Below are positions 37,001 through 53,100 of a stretch of DNA of 64,000 nucleotides, in pieces. Made by a program: the position numbers and the translations under genes. The stretch is taken from NCBI GenBank assembly GCA_022457155.1, contig JAJGOT010000922.1, forward strand, positions 1-64,000, written 5' to 3'. The notes under the pieces are model-generated. The model saw only the letters and a list, made by a program, of their open reading frames with translations, did no database searches and was not told where the DNA came from. Each line of letters opens with the position of its first letter. The first letter of the stretch is position 1. The stretch is from Cladopsammia gracilis. Lineage: Eukaryota; Cnidaria; Anthozoa; Scleractinia; Dendrophylliidae.

Positions 37001-40000
37001 ATGTCCAAATGGCTAAATGGCAGAAGAAAAATTTCAAAAGGCTGGCTGTAACAGGCTAAAACGGCTATCGAAAAATTTTGAGCGAACATTCAAAGATGCG
37101 AAGGGATATACAGTTCTGAAGAAATTTGACCGACAGGCAAAGGCGACCTTTAAATGATAAGATGTCAATATCGAAAAGTTGTAATGTGCCCACGAAAAAA
37201 ATTATCCGAATTTTCAAAGAAGACAAACGGTTATACAAAAGAATAGCTAGTGTGCCAAACACCCAAATGAAAGCAGTCAAAAACAGGTTGAAGACCAAAG
37301 TTTTCTGACAACAAGCAGGCAAAACCAAAATGATTTTTGGGTCACTGTTTGGGCCATTTATGCTCAGTTGCCGACAGCAACAATTAAAATCAAAACCCGA
37401 GTCTTTTTTAGTTTTAAAATCAAAACTCTTCAAGCAAATTGCACGCTTAATGTTTACATTTACCGAGCACTTTATTAAGGGCGATGAAACCATCAGATTT
37501 ATACTGTTCGTGCACTGTTTGTACTAACCAAAGCGTAACTCTGTGTTTTGCTAACATTTGCATATGAGACAGTGTTGGTAATGCAACACACTTTTTGACT
37601 GTCTGCTTCTAAGAATTTTCTGTTTTCTTTGCAGTTTTGCTGGACAAAATTAGACTAAGCTTTTCCAAACTCCCTGCTTTCATTTCCAAGCATCGTTTCG
37701 GCAATAGAATGACTACGTACTCTGGAGGTGATTCTCTTTTGAATGCGTGTTTATAATTCTGTGAATAGAGACGTTTATATCCAAAAGGTTTCAAATTACT
37801 TTTGACATATGCAAATTGCATGGTGTGCAAACAAAAACAAAAATAAATCAACTGTTAAGTCACCGGCCAAAAGACTAGAGCTCTTTCGATAGCTGTTGAA
37901 ATGGCTGGAAATCTTTTTAATTGTTTGTGAACGGATAAGCTTAGCTGTTTGTTTAATGTCTAAATGGATAGCCCTAGCCATTTGAAGGGCTGAAGATTTT
38001 TTTTGAATGGCTAGCAGCAGCTGTTCGAACGGCTGAATAAATGTTTTGAACGGCTAATCACAGCCGTTCAAACGGCCTCCTGCCGTTTGTGAACGGCTAA
38101 TGAATGGCAAGAGAAATTGGCTTGATTGGCTCGAACGGATAGCCTGTAGTATCGTTTTTGCGTGAGGTCACAAATTGCCTTATATTCCATTGTGAAACAC
38201 AGGGAGAATTTGATGTTACATCAAAAGTCACTTAGGGCCTTATTCTGTGCACCCCTTCAGTTGTCTTCAGTGACCTGGCCTTTGAGTGAAAGTGAGGCTG
38301 TAGTTGACCTTGTTTTGAATTGATACAAACCTTGCTGTCCTTCATATGGAAATCATGTTGTTTCTATGGTTATTGATGAACATGATTTGCATATGAAAAG
38401 CAGGAAAGTTGTCACACTAAAGTCAACTCCAGCCTTATTTTCACTCAAATACCAGGGTACTAAACACACTTCTGTTAACAGGTCTGTTAATGGTTTTCAT
38501 TCCATGTTTAGAACATATCATGTAATCAAAAGTGAATCATTCCATATATGGTACACTTCATTGCTACCTGAAAGTAACAACGCTGTGAAGTAATGACTGA
38601 TGTTAGAACATACCATTCGTTAATGTATTTATTTGAACCTGTTCTGTGACTCCACTGGCTGTAGTTGGCTAAAACAAAAATAGCAAAATGTTCAAAATGT
38701 CTGTAAGTACATGTTCTAAAACAAACAAGAGGCTCCGAGGCGGTAGCCTATACTCATGCACATGCATATGAAAGATTTATGGTATACTTTAAAACAAGAT
38801 AAGAAGATGTCCAACATGGAAAAGAGTTACTCCTTTCATTCAGTCATCTTTCTATTGAATGTTTTATAAATGAAATCTGTACCACAAGGAAGCCAGTGAT
38901 TCTTCTGTGTGTTATATTAACCTAACATGAACATTAGCAATGTAACAAGGGTTGTAGAAGAAGGTAGGTGTCATGACACTTCAGTAAAATAATGCTGTTT
39001 CGCTAACATTTTTGGTTAGAACAGGAAGTGAGAGTAGCTGGAAGTCAAGAAAACAGAAGTGTATATGGCAAAGCTATGAACTGGAAGTGCACAATCATGA
39101 CACGAGAAAAATGGAGGGCAAACCCTAACTCATGCCGCTCCGCGCATGAGTAATAATTAATTCAAAATACATGTAGCCACGAGCCCATGACTTGAAGTGA
39201 TACATTACTGAAGATCACTACAAATTAACAAGGATGCAAACAGAATAATTTAATAAACTTACTGATGCAATGTTAACCTCCATGTTCATGTTGACTTGAT
39301 TAAGAGGGTTGGCTTGTGTGAGTTCTCTTTTTAATGTTACATGGTGTGCAACTTTCCTAAAAATAAAGAGATGTAAGATAACAACTTATTAACAACAACA
39401 GCATTATGCATTTAAATCTGTTTTGAGTTTAAAAAAAATCCTCACCCTCCTTTGCCAATAACTGGAATAATATGGACATTTTGTAAGAAGCTTTCCCCAT
39501 TTCTTCTTTTACCCAGAACTTTGCCCTCCCATGGCTGAAAACAAAAACAAACAAAAAAGATCACTCAATAGTTAACAACAAAGAGCAAGTCATCTGAAGT
39601 TCCCCAGGGCTTTCGTTGTGCTGGGCATACAGTTAGCGGTACTTTGAACATGGAAGTATTAACATTTTAAGCATGTTTTTGATACTAGCATGGTAACAGT
39701 TAGTGTTTTAGCATAACTGGCATACATAGTTGTAACCATCACATTCTTTTGTGGCAACTCTTGAGTGCCCAGGAGCTTGCCCTATTGGCTCATGCATCGA
39801 GTATTTGTCAGCGACCTGCCTATTGTTTTACACAAAATCAGAATCAAGGGCTTTAGGGTGATCATTTATTAAACAAGGCATTGTGCAGTTTAAGTGTTGT
39901 TTTTCTTTTGTTGTTATTTTTTGTTTATTTTTCCTCTTCCCCTCAAAATCCCTTTTAGAGATAATAATTTCTCGAAAAAAAACTTCCGAGTGTCTTGAAA

Positions 40001-43000
40001 CTTGTGACTCAAAACTCAATTCTCAAGGATCAAGTTTTGAGTATAGAGAATGTCAGCTTACATGTGACCATTTTCTGTAATATTTGTCTTTGGGTTGTCT
40101 GCTTATAATAGTATGGGACAAATATACAGTGGAACCCCGCGTTACGGTCACCTCGTTTTTTTTGTCCCGGCTAAACGCCCATACATTTTCTTATAATAAA
40201 ACCCTGTTAATGTGGCCACCCCGTTAATAGGGCCAATGGCCACGTTCTGAAATCCCAACCTGTATAATCCTTTATAATTTTACCCCGTTAATACCCCGTT
40301 AATATGGCCACTCGAACCAAATATGCATTAATTATTGACCAAACAAATACTGTACAGTACTTGAGAAGCAATACTGTATTTATTAACAACGCCTGTAACT
40401 TGTCATGTCATTGACCTCTGTCGTTAACGTAATCAAACAGCAATTTACTTTTCTGTCATGAAAAAGAAACATAGACCAGTCATGAAATTTGACCCTACCC
40501 CTTTAATACTACCAAATTTTCAAGGCTCGTTGGTGACCGTATTAACGGGATTCCACTCCTGTACCTAATTCAATAAAGGTTGCTTTGGGCATTGGCCATG
40601 GGCAGCTAATGTTTGGCAGTCACTCAAGCAAAGCATTGCATTGTGTTCTGTATGCCCAAATGCCAATGCCCAATAGACCAATTTCGATATTTTAAAATTC
40701 AACTACAAACAAGACATCACTACGAGGCTTAGGGGAATAAACCATATAAATCCCTACTATCATTCCCCTAAGCCTCGCAATGATGTGTTTTGTTTCAAGC
40801 TGAATTTTAATATATCGAAATTGGGCTATTACCAATGACCAATTGCCAAAGCAACCTTTATTGAATTAGGTATATTGTTACTTGTAAACAGGTGCCTGGG
40901 CAAGGTTGGGCATGGAATGGCTTATGGCTGGGTTGTGGGTAGTGGATCACTGTTCCAGCCCACAGGTCCTGACCACCCAAACTCCACTTATAACCAGTGT
41001 TAATCAGCATAAATAACCACTTTTATTGATTAAGTGATACTGCAGTATAAACAGTTCTTTCAATCTCACCTTCCCCTTCTTTAAGTGTGCATGTATTGAT
41101 TCATTATCATATAATTCCTAAACAAGAATTAAAACAACACAAGAAAAGATAAGTTTAAGATCTTTGCTTCTCGAGTTATCACCCTTACAGGTACACATAA
41201 GGAGGGCATTTGTAAACCCCATACAGCTAAAAAATGAGCAGAATTTGCTAGTGTGTGAGTACACATATTCAACCTTCCACAACACAGAAAATTGGTAAAG
41301 AAACCAAACTATCAAACAAAAAAAAACAAGCAAGTTAATTCTAATCAAAGTTAACGCAATGGCTATGAGCCCTTTATGTGTTTAGAGTTCTTTCTTGGTG
41401 CGCACATGCTGATACATGACACAGCAAGGCATTGCAATTTTTTTTTCCAGGTATACAGTAAATTAGGATGTGCATAAACAATTAATTAGCACAAACGTCC
41501 TTTAGCATACATGTGATCAATACAAGTATGGCCATTAATTGAAATACAGTAATTTACTACCAAAAAGTACTGAACTACTCACAGGTTTTTCATGTTCGCT
41601 ATTCATCACTAAGGTTTGAGGATGCCCAATGACTTCTGATCTCCAGTAACCAGTCATCTTCTCAAACGCAGGGTTAACATACTGAAGTGCAATATTATAA
41701 AGTACTCTTACTACCAAGTGAAGACTTATATTGGCCATTTTATTACATGACTGAGATACTTGAGAGAGCTGATAACTAAACTCAGCCAATCAGAATTCTT
41801 ATTTGCTGGTCTGATATTTACCAAATATCAGACTGATTGGGTGTCTTTCCTGTTGGGGATCACGGTATATTTTTCATATTTGCCACATTTCAAATTTGAT
41901 ATTGAATGTAATAAATCTATTATTAACCAAGCTTGATTGGGACCACACTGGGATAATATTATCAGCAGTCACATATTGTAAAGAAAGATTTGCCTATAAT
42001 TAAGATGGACAGCTAATTCTAGAGTGGGTTCCAAGGGTGTCTGCCTTGGAGAGAGTCCACTGACAGTATTTTCATATTTAAATAATGGAATAAAGCTGTT
42101 GTTTTGTACCTCTACCTGAAACTCTGGCTTTTCAGGGTCCAGGCTTGTTATCTCTACAGCATCGTGACAATTCTCAATTGCACTGTAAAGACAGCTTGTT
42201 GCCCTGAGTTTGAACATTGACTGAACTTCTCCATGTTCCAGCATGAGGAGCTCATTGTGGCAGGCACCAACATTGGCATTTTCAATAAAACGCTACAGGA
42301 AGAACAAAACAGTAGTGTTTTATCACACACTAATTTAACAGACAAAATCAGATTTGTTCAAAATTAATAATGTGACAGGGGATGTATCTTATTTTGGACC
42401 AAAGATTTAAGGACTTACAAGGACAATAATCCAATTTTTCAAGACATTCTGCAACATATCAATTATGTAACATAATGTGCTCTGTTGGCATGGAAATTTT
42501 CATAAATTAATTTCTTGTCATGGCCTTGTGTTTTGATCTTTGAATTCAAGGACTTACATGTATAAGGTGCACAGTGGTGGATGTTATGTCACAGTCATGG
42601 TGGATATTATGTCAAAGTGGGAATGGACAGCATGGCTGGCTCACATAGATTTCCTTCAGTATTGTAGTTGAATCTTGTTGGTGTTATCATTAATATTTTG
42701 ATGACTTCTCTGTTTCTAAAGAGCTTGTGTTTAATACATAAAGTGGATATCAACCCTAATATAAGTTCTTTCATTATACAGAGTCTGGGGTGTACTCTTA
42801 CCCTATCAAATCCTGCTTTCAAAAGTGGAAGCATCAGTGGTTCATCAGTTCGAGGACTAAAAAAACGAAAACATGGAATTACTAGTGACTGACATAATTA
42901 TAACTTGCCTTATGTACAGTACCAGTCAAATGTAAATTGACAGTCACTCGAAAATTGAACAACTCTACTCTAACTTCAAGTTTTGAGATGCAAACTTTGA

Positions 43001-44089
43001 GTTTCGAGTCAAGTGTTTTGAGTGACAAGTCGAGTGCTTCGAGCTTCGAGACGAGAAAACAGAAAGATTGCCACATTCTTTGAACATTCCATGTATATTG
43101 CCCCAACCCCACCAACAAATTTGAAATTCCCTTGACCCCTCCCCCCCCCCCCCCCCCTTATTTTAAATCCCTTCCCTTTCCTCCATAAATAATGACCAGT
43201 CGCTTACTCAATATCCAAAACAAGTTTCAAGGGAAGGAACAAGCATGGGAGTTAGAGCCTACTACATTTTTTTTTACAAGTCACTTACACTGTATTTGGT
43301 GCAGTAAACAATGAAAAATTCTCGTGAACAACCGTTAAATGTAAAAATAAATAAAAAAATAAATAATAAAATAAAATAAAAATAAATAGATAAACAAAGT
43401 GCCTATCACCCCTAGACAGTTATTTTCAGAATCAACTCTATATACATTGAATAGTTGAATGGTAAAATATTTCTTGTTTTGAACGTTGCATTTGTGAGTT
43501 ATAGAGATTTGAATTTACAAAATAGTAATTAGATGACGTCAACCTGGGAATCATTTATTATACAACTACTTGTTTTCACCTCCAAGTAATATTTTTTTAC
43601 AAATCAATTGACTATCCACAGTTTATTTTTAGTATTTATCAAATTAATTATTAAAATACAAAAAAAAATATGAAATTAATTATCCTCAAGCTGTAAACTG
43701 CGCATTTTAAATTGGTGTAGAAATAATGGCAAATTTCCAAGTTGACATCATCTAATTAGCATTCTCTATAACTCACAAATGCGACGTTTAAAACAAGAAA
43801 TATTTTACCATTCAACTATTCAATGTACATAGAAAATAACTTTCTAGGGGTGATAGGCACTTAACATTACAGCTACTGCCAAAACAAAATGGTTCTAAAT
43901 GCACAACAACAGGAACAGACGTAACCCCAACCTTGTCTCCAGTACCTTCTTTGCAAAATGGCAGGGCGCGCACAGAAACCCCTGTGTAAGGTTACCAAAA
44001 TACTCCAAGAATTGTAGAGTATTTTGTCACATGACATACTATGCACTTATTGACTGAGTGGGAGGGCCGGATGGGAAAATATTTGGCTT

Positions 44090-44123
<34 letters not shown>

Positions 44124-47100
44124 GCGTGTGCCATGACCGAGAGCCAAATATTTTCCCGTCCAGCCCGACCTAACTCAGTCAATAAGTATTTTATAATATG
44201 ACTAGAAAGGGCAAGAATATTCGTGCAGTGCGAGGTCACTTGAATTCAAGCGGGGCCGGGCGGCTTTTTCTGGACCGGCTCATGTCAACCCGTCCAGGCC
44301 CTGCTCACGTCACCTTGAGATTCTATTTTCTGTAGGATTGCGGCGTCAGCGGGGCCGTACGGTCATATTATAAAATGGCGTTTTTCCAGTGATTAGTACT
44401 GGCGTTTGTTTTCTGACAATCTATAAAGACATTTCATCGCGTACTACATGACAAAACATGCCAGGATTTTTAAAATATTTAGCAGCCTTGTCCAGCAATT
44501 TTTACATCAGCCTACCATTTTTAAAGCAGAGAAAAGCCCAGGGGACAAGGCTAGCATAATCCCACTGGTGTGAACATAAAATGAAAGCTGCTTAACTCAT
44601 TTCTACTTTGTGTGTCAGTTAAAACCACAAGATTAAGTGACAAACTCAAATGTTATGTGTTATATTTTAACAAGGACAAGAAATGATTGCACCTAATTGC
44701 AACCTTCATAGATACAAAACTTTCCTTCACAAGCAAGATGAATGACCTGGTCAAAATGGAACTTTTAATTTAAGCTGTTATTTTTAACAAACCTTTTTTA
44801 GAACAGAAAATCCTAAACACAAATGGAAAAAAAATCATGCTGAAATCTAAACCCGGTTTTTGTGCTACTTGTCAAATACCTTACAAAGTGGTTATAATAT
44901 TAATTTATAGAATTTCTTGTTTGCACGATACCAATTCCCTGTCGACTTTTGATCCTAATACTGCTTACATGGTTTGTACAACTTCAGACAAATAAAATTC
45001 AAGGACTTTTCAAGGACTTTTCAAGGACAAAAAATAGTTTTCAAGGACTATGTTTTATTTACGAAATCGAAACTCTTTGTCTCCTGGTGCATAAAATTGA
45101 GGCAAAGATTACAATTTTGCTTCATGTACGCATTCACGTATTATGCCGACATTTTCGCTAGTTATTTTCGGATTTTAACAGTCACTGGTGGCCAATTTTT
45201 TCGTAGCAAAATCATTTAATTTATCAGAAAAGTGATAGGACGTACACAAAGTCCTAAATTTCAAGGACTTTTCAATACCTAATAAAGAAATCAAGTACTT
45301 TTCAAGGACCTTAACCAAATTAAGGACCTTTCAAGACGACTGCTAAAATTCAAGACCTTTTCAAGATTGTACGAACCATGTGGTTAATACCAGGCTTTTA
45401 CCTCTAGACAATTAAACTAAACCTGATTTGACAATTATATATGGCTACGATAGACCTTAATAAACATTTAGCTATGAACAGTTTAAACACATGTACATGT
45501 AGCTTGTTTGCAAAGGAGAGTCTGATTTGAAAGTGGCACGTAAGTGAGATCAACTAGAAAACCAGACCTGTGATCCGTCCAGATGCCACATGTGAAAATT
45601 TTGCAGAGACAGTGGGATTTCATTTTACTAGAAAGTGTAATAGAGTGAAGTTAGTCATTATTAACTTTTACACAATGTTTCATAGAGGATACCATCGCTA
45701 TCCTCTGAAGTCTAGTTTGTCTTTATACCCTTGTAGAACAAGACATATGTAAAACCTATGTTGCTGCTACTTTTTTACTATGTTGGACTATGTTTTAGCT
45801 ATGCATAGTTCAAGACTACCTATGTATTTACTATATTACATGCTTTATTACATAGTCCAGGGTATGTGAAACATATTTTGAAACTATGCAAAAACTATTT
45901 GAAAATCATATAGTCTTTACATACGTATGTCAAAACTATGTTAAATTGTAACATAGCTATAACATAGCTATTTATTTTCTATGTAATGGACAGTTCTTTC
46001 TTAACCTCTGACAAACATTCTATGTATATACTATGTGACAAAGTGACATAGCTTTTAAATAGCACATTGATGTCCAGTTTCATGAGTAAAAGGTAACATA
46101 GCTTTTACATAATGCTATTCATTTCCTATGTAATGGAAATGTGCAAGAAATGCTTCCTATGTATTTACTATGTGACAATCCAGCATAGCTTTTAAATAGC
46201 ACATTGAAGTTAAATATCACAAGTAAATGGTTACATAGCTTTTACATAATGCTATTTATTTCCTATGTAATGGATTTGTGCAATAAATTCATCCTATGTA
46301 TTTACTATGTGACAATCCAACATAGCTTTTATATAGCACATTGAAGTTAAATCTCACAAGTAAAACTTAGGTTACCAAAAGGTTAGCTTTTACATAATTT
46401 TATTTATTTTCTTGGTGGTTTATAGACAGTAATCATGCTTCTGCAGACAATATAAAGCTACTTTTCTTCCATGAATTATATCCTTAAAATAATGACTTAG
46501 TGATTATTTCTTCATGCTCATCACCCATGTAAAAAGTCAGGCAGTGGGACAGTAAAAATCCATTTAATCCAAACCTTTACAAGAAGAATATCTCTTCAAT
46601 TTACCCTTGGACTTGTTTAAGCAATTCCTAGTTCTTATTTTTAACGGGATGTGAAAGATTTGAAAGAGAATGGCTTCAACATCCGCCATATTGCTTTTGA
46701 ACGTGAGTTGGCCGAGTGAACCTGGGGAGAGTGAGCCAGCAGTCAGCAGTTTTAGCCTATAGAGCAGGCACATTGGCACTTTGTGAGTTCGTTTTTCGGT
46801 GGAAATTCAAATGCTGGAAGGAAAGTAATGCCCACAAGATGTGGATAATCTTTTCTCTAAAGCTAGGTAAGTGAAAGAATGAATCTTTTCTGACATTCTA
46901 TTGCTTCAAACATAAACACAGTCAGCTTACATAATGCAAGCTTTGGCTTAGACTGCTTAGATCTCGACTGTTTGCGGCTGCTGTTTGAAAGGGTTTGAAA
47001 TGAACATGAATGCACTTCTAAGCTTTAGGTTTTTAGAACTGTTTTTCCACACAGCCCTTCCCAATTTTTTATATTTTAACACAAATAACAGTTTCACCAA

Positions 47101-50100
47101 GACAGACCAAAACAACATGTAACCGAACATAATTATAACAATATGATTGATCTCTACAAACCTCCTAATAATGTATGTTCCTATATCCTGTATACAAATG
47201 TAAGCTTATGTTTAATAATTGTTTAGCTATATTGAAATTTGTCTTCTGTTTTCATAATACATGTATGATCTTGATTTAGAAGCTTTATATACATGTGCTG
47301 GATTAATGGGGAGTGAATAAATCCAGACAAAGAACTACAACTTAAACCAAAATGTTTTGTTTTGTTGTAGCTAAACCACATGGATGAAGACAATAACAGC
47401 TTTCAAACAGCTTGTATGGGCACTCTGAAGTTATCAAACCTCCGTTCAAATGTCCAGTTCAGCTAAGTGCAGGATCGAACAAACAATTTAATACAAGCTA
47501 TATGAGTATTTTTGCAAGTATATATCGTATACATGTAATTGGACTACTTCTGACAGTTTTTCTTCATGACAATATTTTTAGGTAATTTTCCTGTTGAAAT
47601 GTGACCAAAATTTTATATATAATGTATAATAGAAAATACTAATAAATGTATAGTGAAAGTAGCTCCATGTGCAGCATTTTCTATGTCGATGTTGGGATAA
47701 TTATGTTGTGGGATCCCACATGGGATGTCAAGATCCCTGGTTGGGGAGGATTGGTGGGATGGTGAAAACAGTTATTCATTGCAATCACACAGAGGTTTGA
47801 ACTAGATTTACCAATTTTCCTCTGTTTTGGACCATTCCTATGAAGTATTGCCCTTTATAATTTGTATTGTATTGCCCTGGATGGATCAGTCAGCATGTAA
47901 ATTCTATGTAAAATATGTTCACTGAGATATGCTATCGCTATTTCAAAGCTATATACATGTATGTATATCATATGTTTTCTCTATTCCAATGCTATATAAA
48001 ATCTATGTAAACCCTATTTAAAGACTATCTTTGTCATATGTTTTTTTCTATTCCAATGCTATGTAAAATCTATGTAAACCCTATTTAAAGGCTATTTATA
48101 TCATATATTTTCTCTATTTCAAAGCTATTTAATCACTATGTGGTGACATTTCAGCTTTGTGAAGCTTTATGTAAAAGCTATGTAAAATATATTTCAAACG
48201 TATGCAAATACTATTTAAAAGCTATGTCATTTCTTTGACATGATATGCTTTCCACTACATAGCTTTTAGATAGACTATGTAAAAGGTTCCATTTGACTAG
48301 CGAAAACATAGCATTTCATGTCAAAAAACATAGATCATGCATATAAACAACATAGGATTTGAATAAGGCTTTTGTATGACACTCAACATAGATTTTAAAT
48401 ACTTATAACATACCATTTGCATAGTGTCATGACATAGCATTTACATAGGTTATACATAGTGTCTGATTCTACAAGGGATATTAAACAGAGATTAACCTTT
48501 CTTAAAATCAAACAGACTAAACGAAAAAACCAAACATGTGAATATTGTAAAATAAAATAAAAATCGCAGCGATAAAATCAAATTAGGACAAACACAGTGA
48601 AGATAACGCAAGACTTCTCTGAAGGGAAAACAGGCCACAATTGCATATGTTTAACATAGACTTGAAGAGATTTAAGCAGCTTTCATTTAAATAGCCACAC
48701 CAATGGTTTGGCAATTTGACCTTTTGGGAACTTCTATTCAGCTTTTTGGCTTCCATGTTCTTTTTCACAACTGCACAACAGTTATAAATAAACACAATAA
48801 AAATCTATTTTTAATTCACTCTTACCTTGCTTTAACAACGGCAATTATTATAGAGTTCTCTCTTGGGCCTTTAGCTCTTATGATTCTAAATCCAAGTAGA
48901 TTGATGAGAGATTAATAAATTTGAAAACAAGGTTGTTTGTTTCAGGGTTACATTTGACTGAAATTTCAAGCCTACATTTTTCAGCTGAAAACTAATACAG
49001 TGTACCATAAAATCCTAAACATGAGACCAGTCAAGGGCCTTTCCAGAACAAATAGACTGTGTGTGACACAACATACATGTACAGTACATGTATAACATGT
49101 CTGTTTATACAGCAAAAACAAAAACACACTATAAGATAAACAGCTAAGTAAAGATAGTTTCTCTTTCCCTGCATACAACTTCATCACTTGCATCAAATGT
49201 TGCTATGTTTCAAAATCTAATGTGATTTCTTTTGCACCAACTTCTTATATCATCCAGGTACAAGGGTATTAACCCTTTTTCCCAGAGTCAATAATGGAGA
49301 CAATCATGTAAAAATCTAACTTTTGAATCTGTTGAAGAAATCGTACAGTGTGGTCATTCAAATCAAACCTCTTCAGCAGTATTTGTTTTCTGATACGTGT
49401 ATATTACAAAACAAAATTTGTAAAAAGCCTTCTTTACTCTGTATTACTGACAAAACTTATCAAACAAACATGCTACCAACTAGTGTCACCTGTCAGATAA
49501 AAATAACCTTTACTAGGTAACAGGTACAACAGAGAACATAATAAAAATCTTGTACAGTGCTTCGAATTATTGTAAAAAGTACCTGCAAAGTCTTTCTCCA
49601 TCAATTACGGAATTTCCTCTCATGTCGATAAAAATCACCTAAGGCAACAGCATTACATTAAGATTGATTGTATAGTAACTGTAAAAATAATGTAATGTTC
49701 AGTAATAATGCAAAAGTAATGACTTTGTTTCAGAGGTAGCTGCTCCAATATATGTTTAGAGATATAAAATTAAACAAAAGTCCATTCTGTTAGCAACATA
49801 CCATACTTACTGAATCTAAAATACTGTTTTGTTAAAAGTTACAGTATACCAAAGGCCAGAAAGCTGTGTCCAGAGGGGGCCGTTATAAGAGCAGATCAAC
49901 TCTATTAGAGCACTTAAACTAACAGCCTGTCTTTGGCTAAAGATAGCCAGGAAAAGGAATTTCAACTGAAAATGGCGGACCAATGAACTTGAGAGTCCAC
50001 AGTAATTTGGCCGGTATTTCATTCCTCTTGCAACACAAGAAAAACAAATACTTTTGTGATTAATGCCTTAAATTTTCACAACCTTTCAACGTAAAACTGT

Positions 50101-53100
50101 CACAGAAGACTTAACAACAACAGGGTTGTCAAAAGTAGCCAGTTGCTGTTGAAAATCGCCACCTAATTTGTCTTATAAGCCAGCTCCTTTGCTTTCCAGT
50201 TCTTTACAGGAGAAGAAATTTTAAAAAAAAATTCTGGATACTTTCCAAAGTTAGACATCCACTGTACTTTGAACTTTTCTGACAACCCAAAACATGATCA
50301 CTGTTGAAATAAAAGGGCTTCTTACATCTGGCTGCACATTAATATACTGTTCCATAGCCTCTTCAGATGTTTTACAGATCTGACATACATATCCTCCTCG
50401 TTCAGCTGCATGAAGGAAACTGTCAGTTTGGGCATCTTCCTTTGAAAACACCAGCATAATCTATAACGAGAACAGAAGGTAAATAATTAAGTCTTGATAC
50501 AAGCCGAGTGGGTAATACTCATCCCAATAGGATAGAATCCTAATCCATCCCAAAGTTTGCCCACAGCATTAAGGTTGGCACACACAAGACAGCTAGTGTA
50601 CAATGTAGTCATGGTGACAAAGTCACTTGTAGTAATTTATATGAAAAAGCTGATTGCAGCGACTGATTTGTTTATTTATTGGATTTATTTGGGCGACTTG
50701 TCTCATGAGCAGAACACATGAGGCGACTAGTAGCAGGAATGGCCTGAGGCACTGGACCCCTGCAAAACAGACATCTGAGAAATGAGCTCCAAAATCCCAT
50801 ACTTGTCACGCATAACGGCTACTCAAATTACCCTAGCGGAACACATGGATCACGCGCGAACACAGACTTGAAAAACAACATCTCCGCTGTCTAGAATGAC
50901 TAGTTTGAATGATTTTCGAATACAAAACATCAGCAGCGTATCAAAAAAGCCTGAAACACTAACTTGAAAGTCAAAATATCAAATTATGCAGACATTTTGA
51001 ATTTTGCAAAGCAAATGAAATTTGAACTGCGCAATATAAATCTGGTTTTGTTTACAAAAGATCGCTTTCCAGACCAATTCTTGAATGACAAACACAACAA
51101 AAAGGACAACAAATTCTCTCAGTGGAAAGTTTTATTCATTTCTATCAGATTATGGTCAAAAGCAAATGCATTACATTTCCTATTTACAAGGGGTTTTCAA
51201 CTGCTTAAAATAGGATTTGGGACCAAAGAAACAGAACACAATGAGGTCTGATATCCATTTTGATTCAATTACATCAATTGGTCACATGACCTGCATTTCT
51301 AAAGCATGAAAACCTGGCAACTTGAAGCAAACATTTTATCAGAAATAAATAGGTTGTTTTAATATGAGCTATTTTGTAAATTTTTAAGTTAACATCTTTA
51401 AAATGGGGATTTTTATGGCCTATTGAAAATTTGTATGGGGAGAAAACCCCTTGCCATTCAGTCACACTCCGGTGGTTCTTCCATAATTGAAGGGGTGTGC
51501 AGAATAAGGCCCTAAGTGACTTTTGATGTAACGTCAAATTCTCCGTGTTTCACAAGGGAATACAAGGTTATTTGGAATGAGAATCTACAGTTTATCAGAA
51601 GTCACTTAGAGCTTTTTTCCAGGCCCCCTTCAATTAATCCCTATAAAAGAGGCCCTGTTATGGGTAAATTCCGATAAGCAACACGGCCTTGAAATGGCGG
51701 CACGAAAGGCCACGAACTAGTGACAAATGACAGACTGCTCTGATGAATTACCGAGTGACACCAATAGCAAAATAAATCGATAGTGAAATTCGTAATTGCT
51801 TAGATCTCAAAAGCGTTTATATCTGCTCTTAGCGTAAACATGATAAAATCAAGCCATATTTTGCTTAAATACACAATAGTCAAAATAAAGACCCAACAAG
51901 GCATTCATTTTAAATGTCACTTCACGAAATTCCGATGGGTGACACATGAACGTCCCGAAATTCCAACATAGCTGCATAGTAAGTAAACACTTTATTTAGT
52001 GAGGGTAACACTAAATAGCTAAAAGCTAATAAAATTAATCAGAAAAAAAATACAAAAATACAAATATCTAAAAACTATATAATATATATTTATTATATAA
52101 ACACCAATGAAATACCAGGTGAGCTTTCGCGCGTAAACATCATATCTTCACACGTGAAGATAACATGTTATCTTCACACGTGAAAAGATCACCGTTGACA
52201 CGTTGTTCTACTTTAGGACTTTAGAAATTTCGTATCTTCGCGCGGCCATGTAATATCCTCTATATGTAAAATCTATAAAAAAATCTATAAAATCTATACA
52301 AAAATACATATAACATATATACATATATACATAGAACACTTGTCGACTACACTGTATGTCTGCTGACAGTGTGTTCATATTGTTTTCTGCCTGGCTCTTC
52401 TACTGGGGTAATTAGTACCTACTTATATTAAAGGCACTGTATCACACTATGATTGCACAAATCTTTTCAACTGCTCAGCAAAAGACATCACACAATATAA
52501 AATAACAACTGCTACAAATAGTACAAGTACAATTCCCCATTAACTTAAATATGCAGGGTAGGGATAGCTTTTTTTCAGGAACAATAAATTGTAACAGATT
52601 ATAATTATACACATAAGTACTGAAGGTTATGTCGATCCCAACAATAAATTATCAACTCAAGTAACACATAGTGCCAAAAGACATTCATCCTTCACACTTT
52701 TTTTGCTGATGGCTAAAAATGCAAGGAACCATTGTTTTTTTTTAAGGACATACGTACGTTGACTAAAAATGTAAGTATATAGGTAACCAGCTTTTTTGAA
52801 TGTTTTGTATGGAATAGCTGTGGTACTGGCCCATTAACATGTTGTTGACACATTTATAAAGAGAAGACTAGTTTTATTGTCCATACACTGTACCATTAGA
52901 ATAGCTAATCACGGACACAAAAAATTTGAAAGTGGCACATTATATCATGTACACGTATACCTTGATTTCAGTCAAAGACATTTGGTCAGTAAAATGTTCA
53001 CTAAAACTTTAGGCCTAATCAGCTTTATCAACCCGAGTTGAAATAAAGTTATCTATCTATCTGTCTAACCAAGTTTTAAAAAACAGAAACTCATGCCATT

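Noticed and set aside
36634..37089. 151-codon minus-strand ORF
   Set aside because: It spans a diverged satellite unit and the GAACGGCT word array, so its repeated phrases are repeat-derived.
37065..37493. 142-codon minus-strand ORF
   Set aside because: Composition is hydrophobic and Lys/Phe-biased as expected of AT-rich DNA read in this frame; no motif, no splice context with PDE8.
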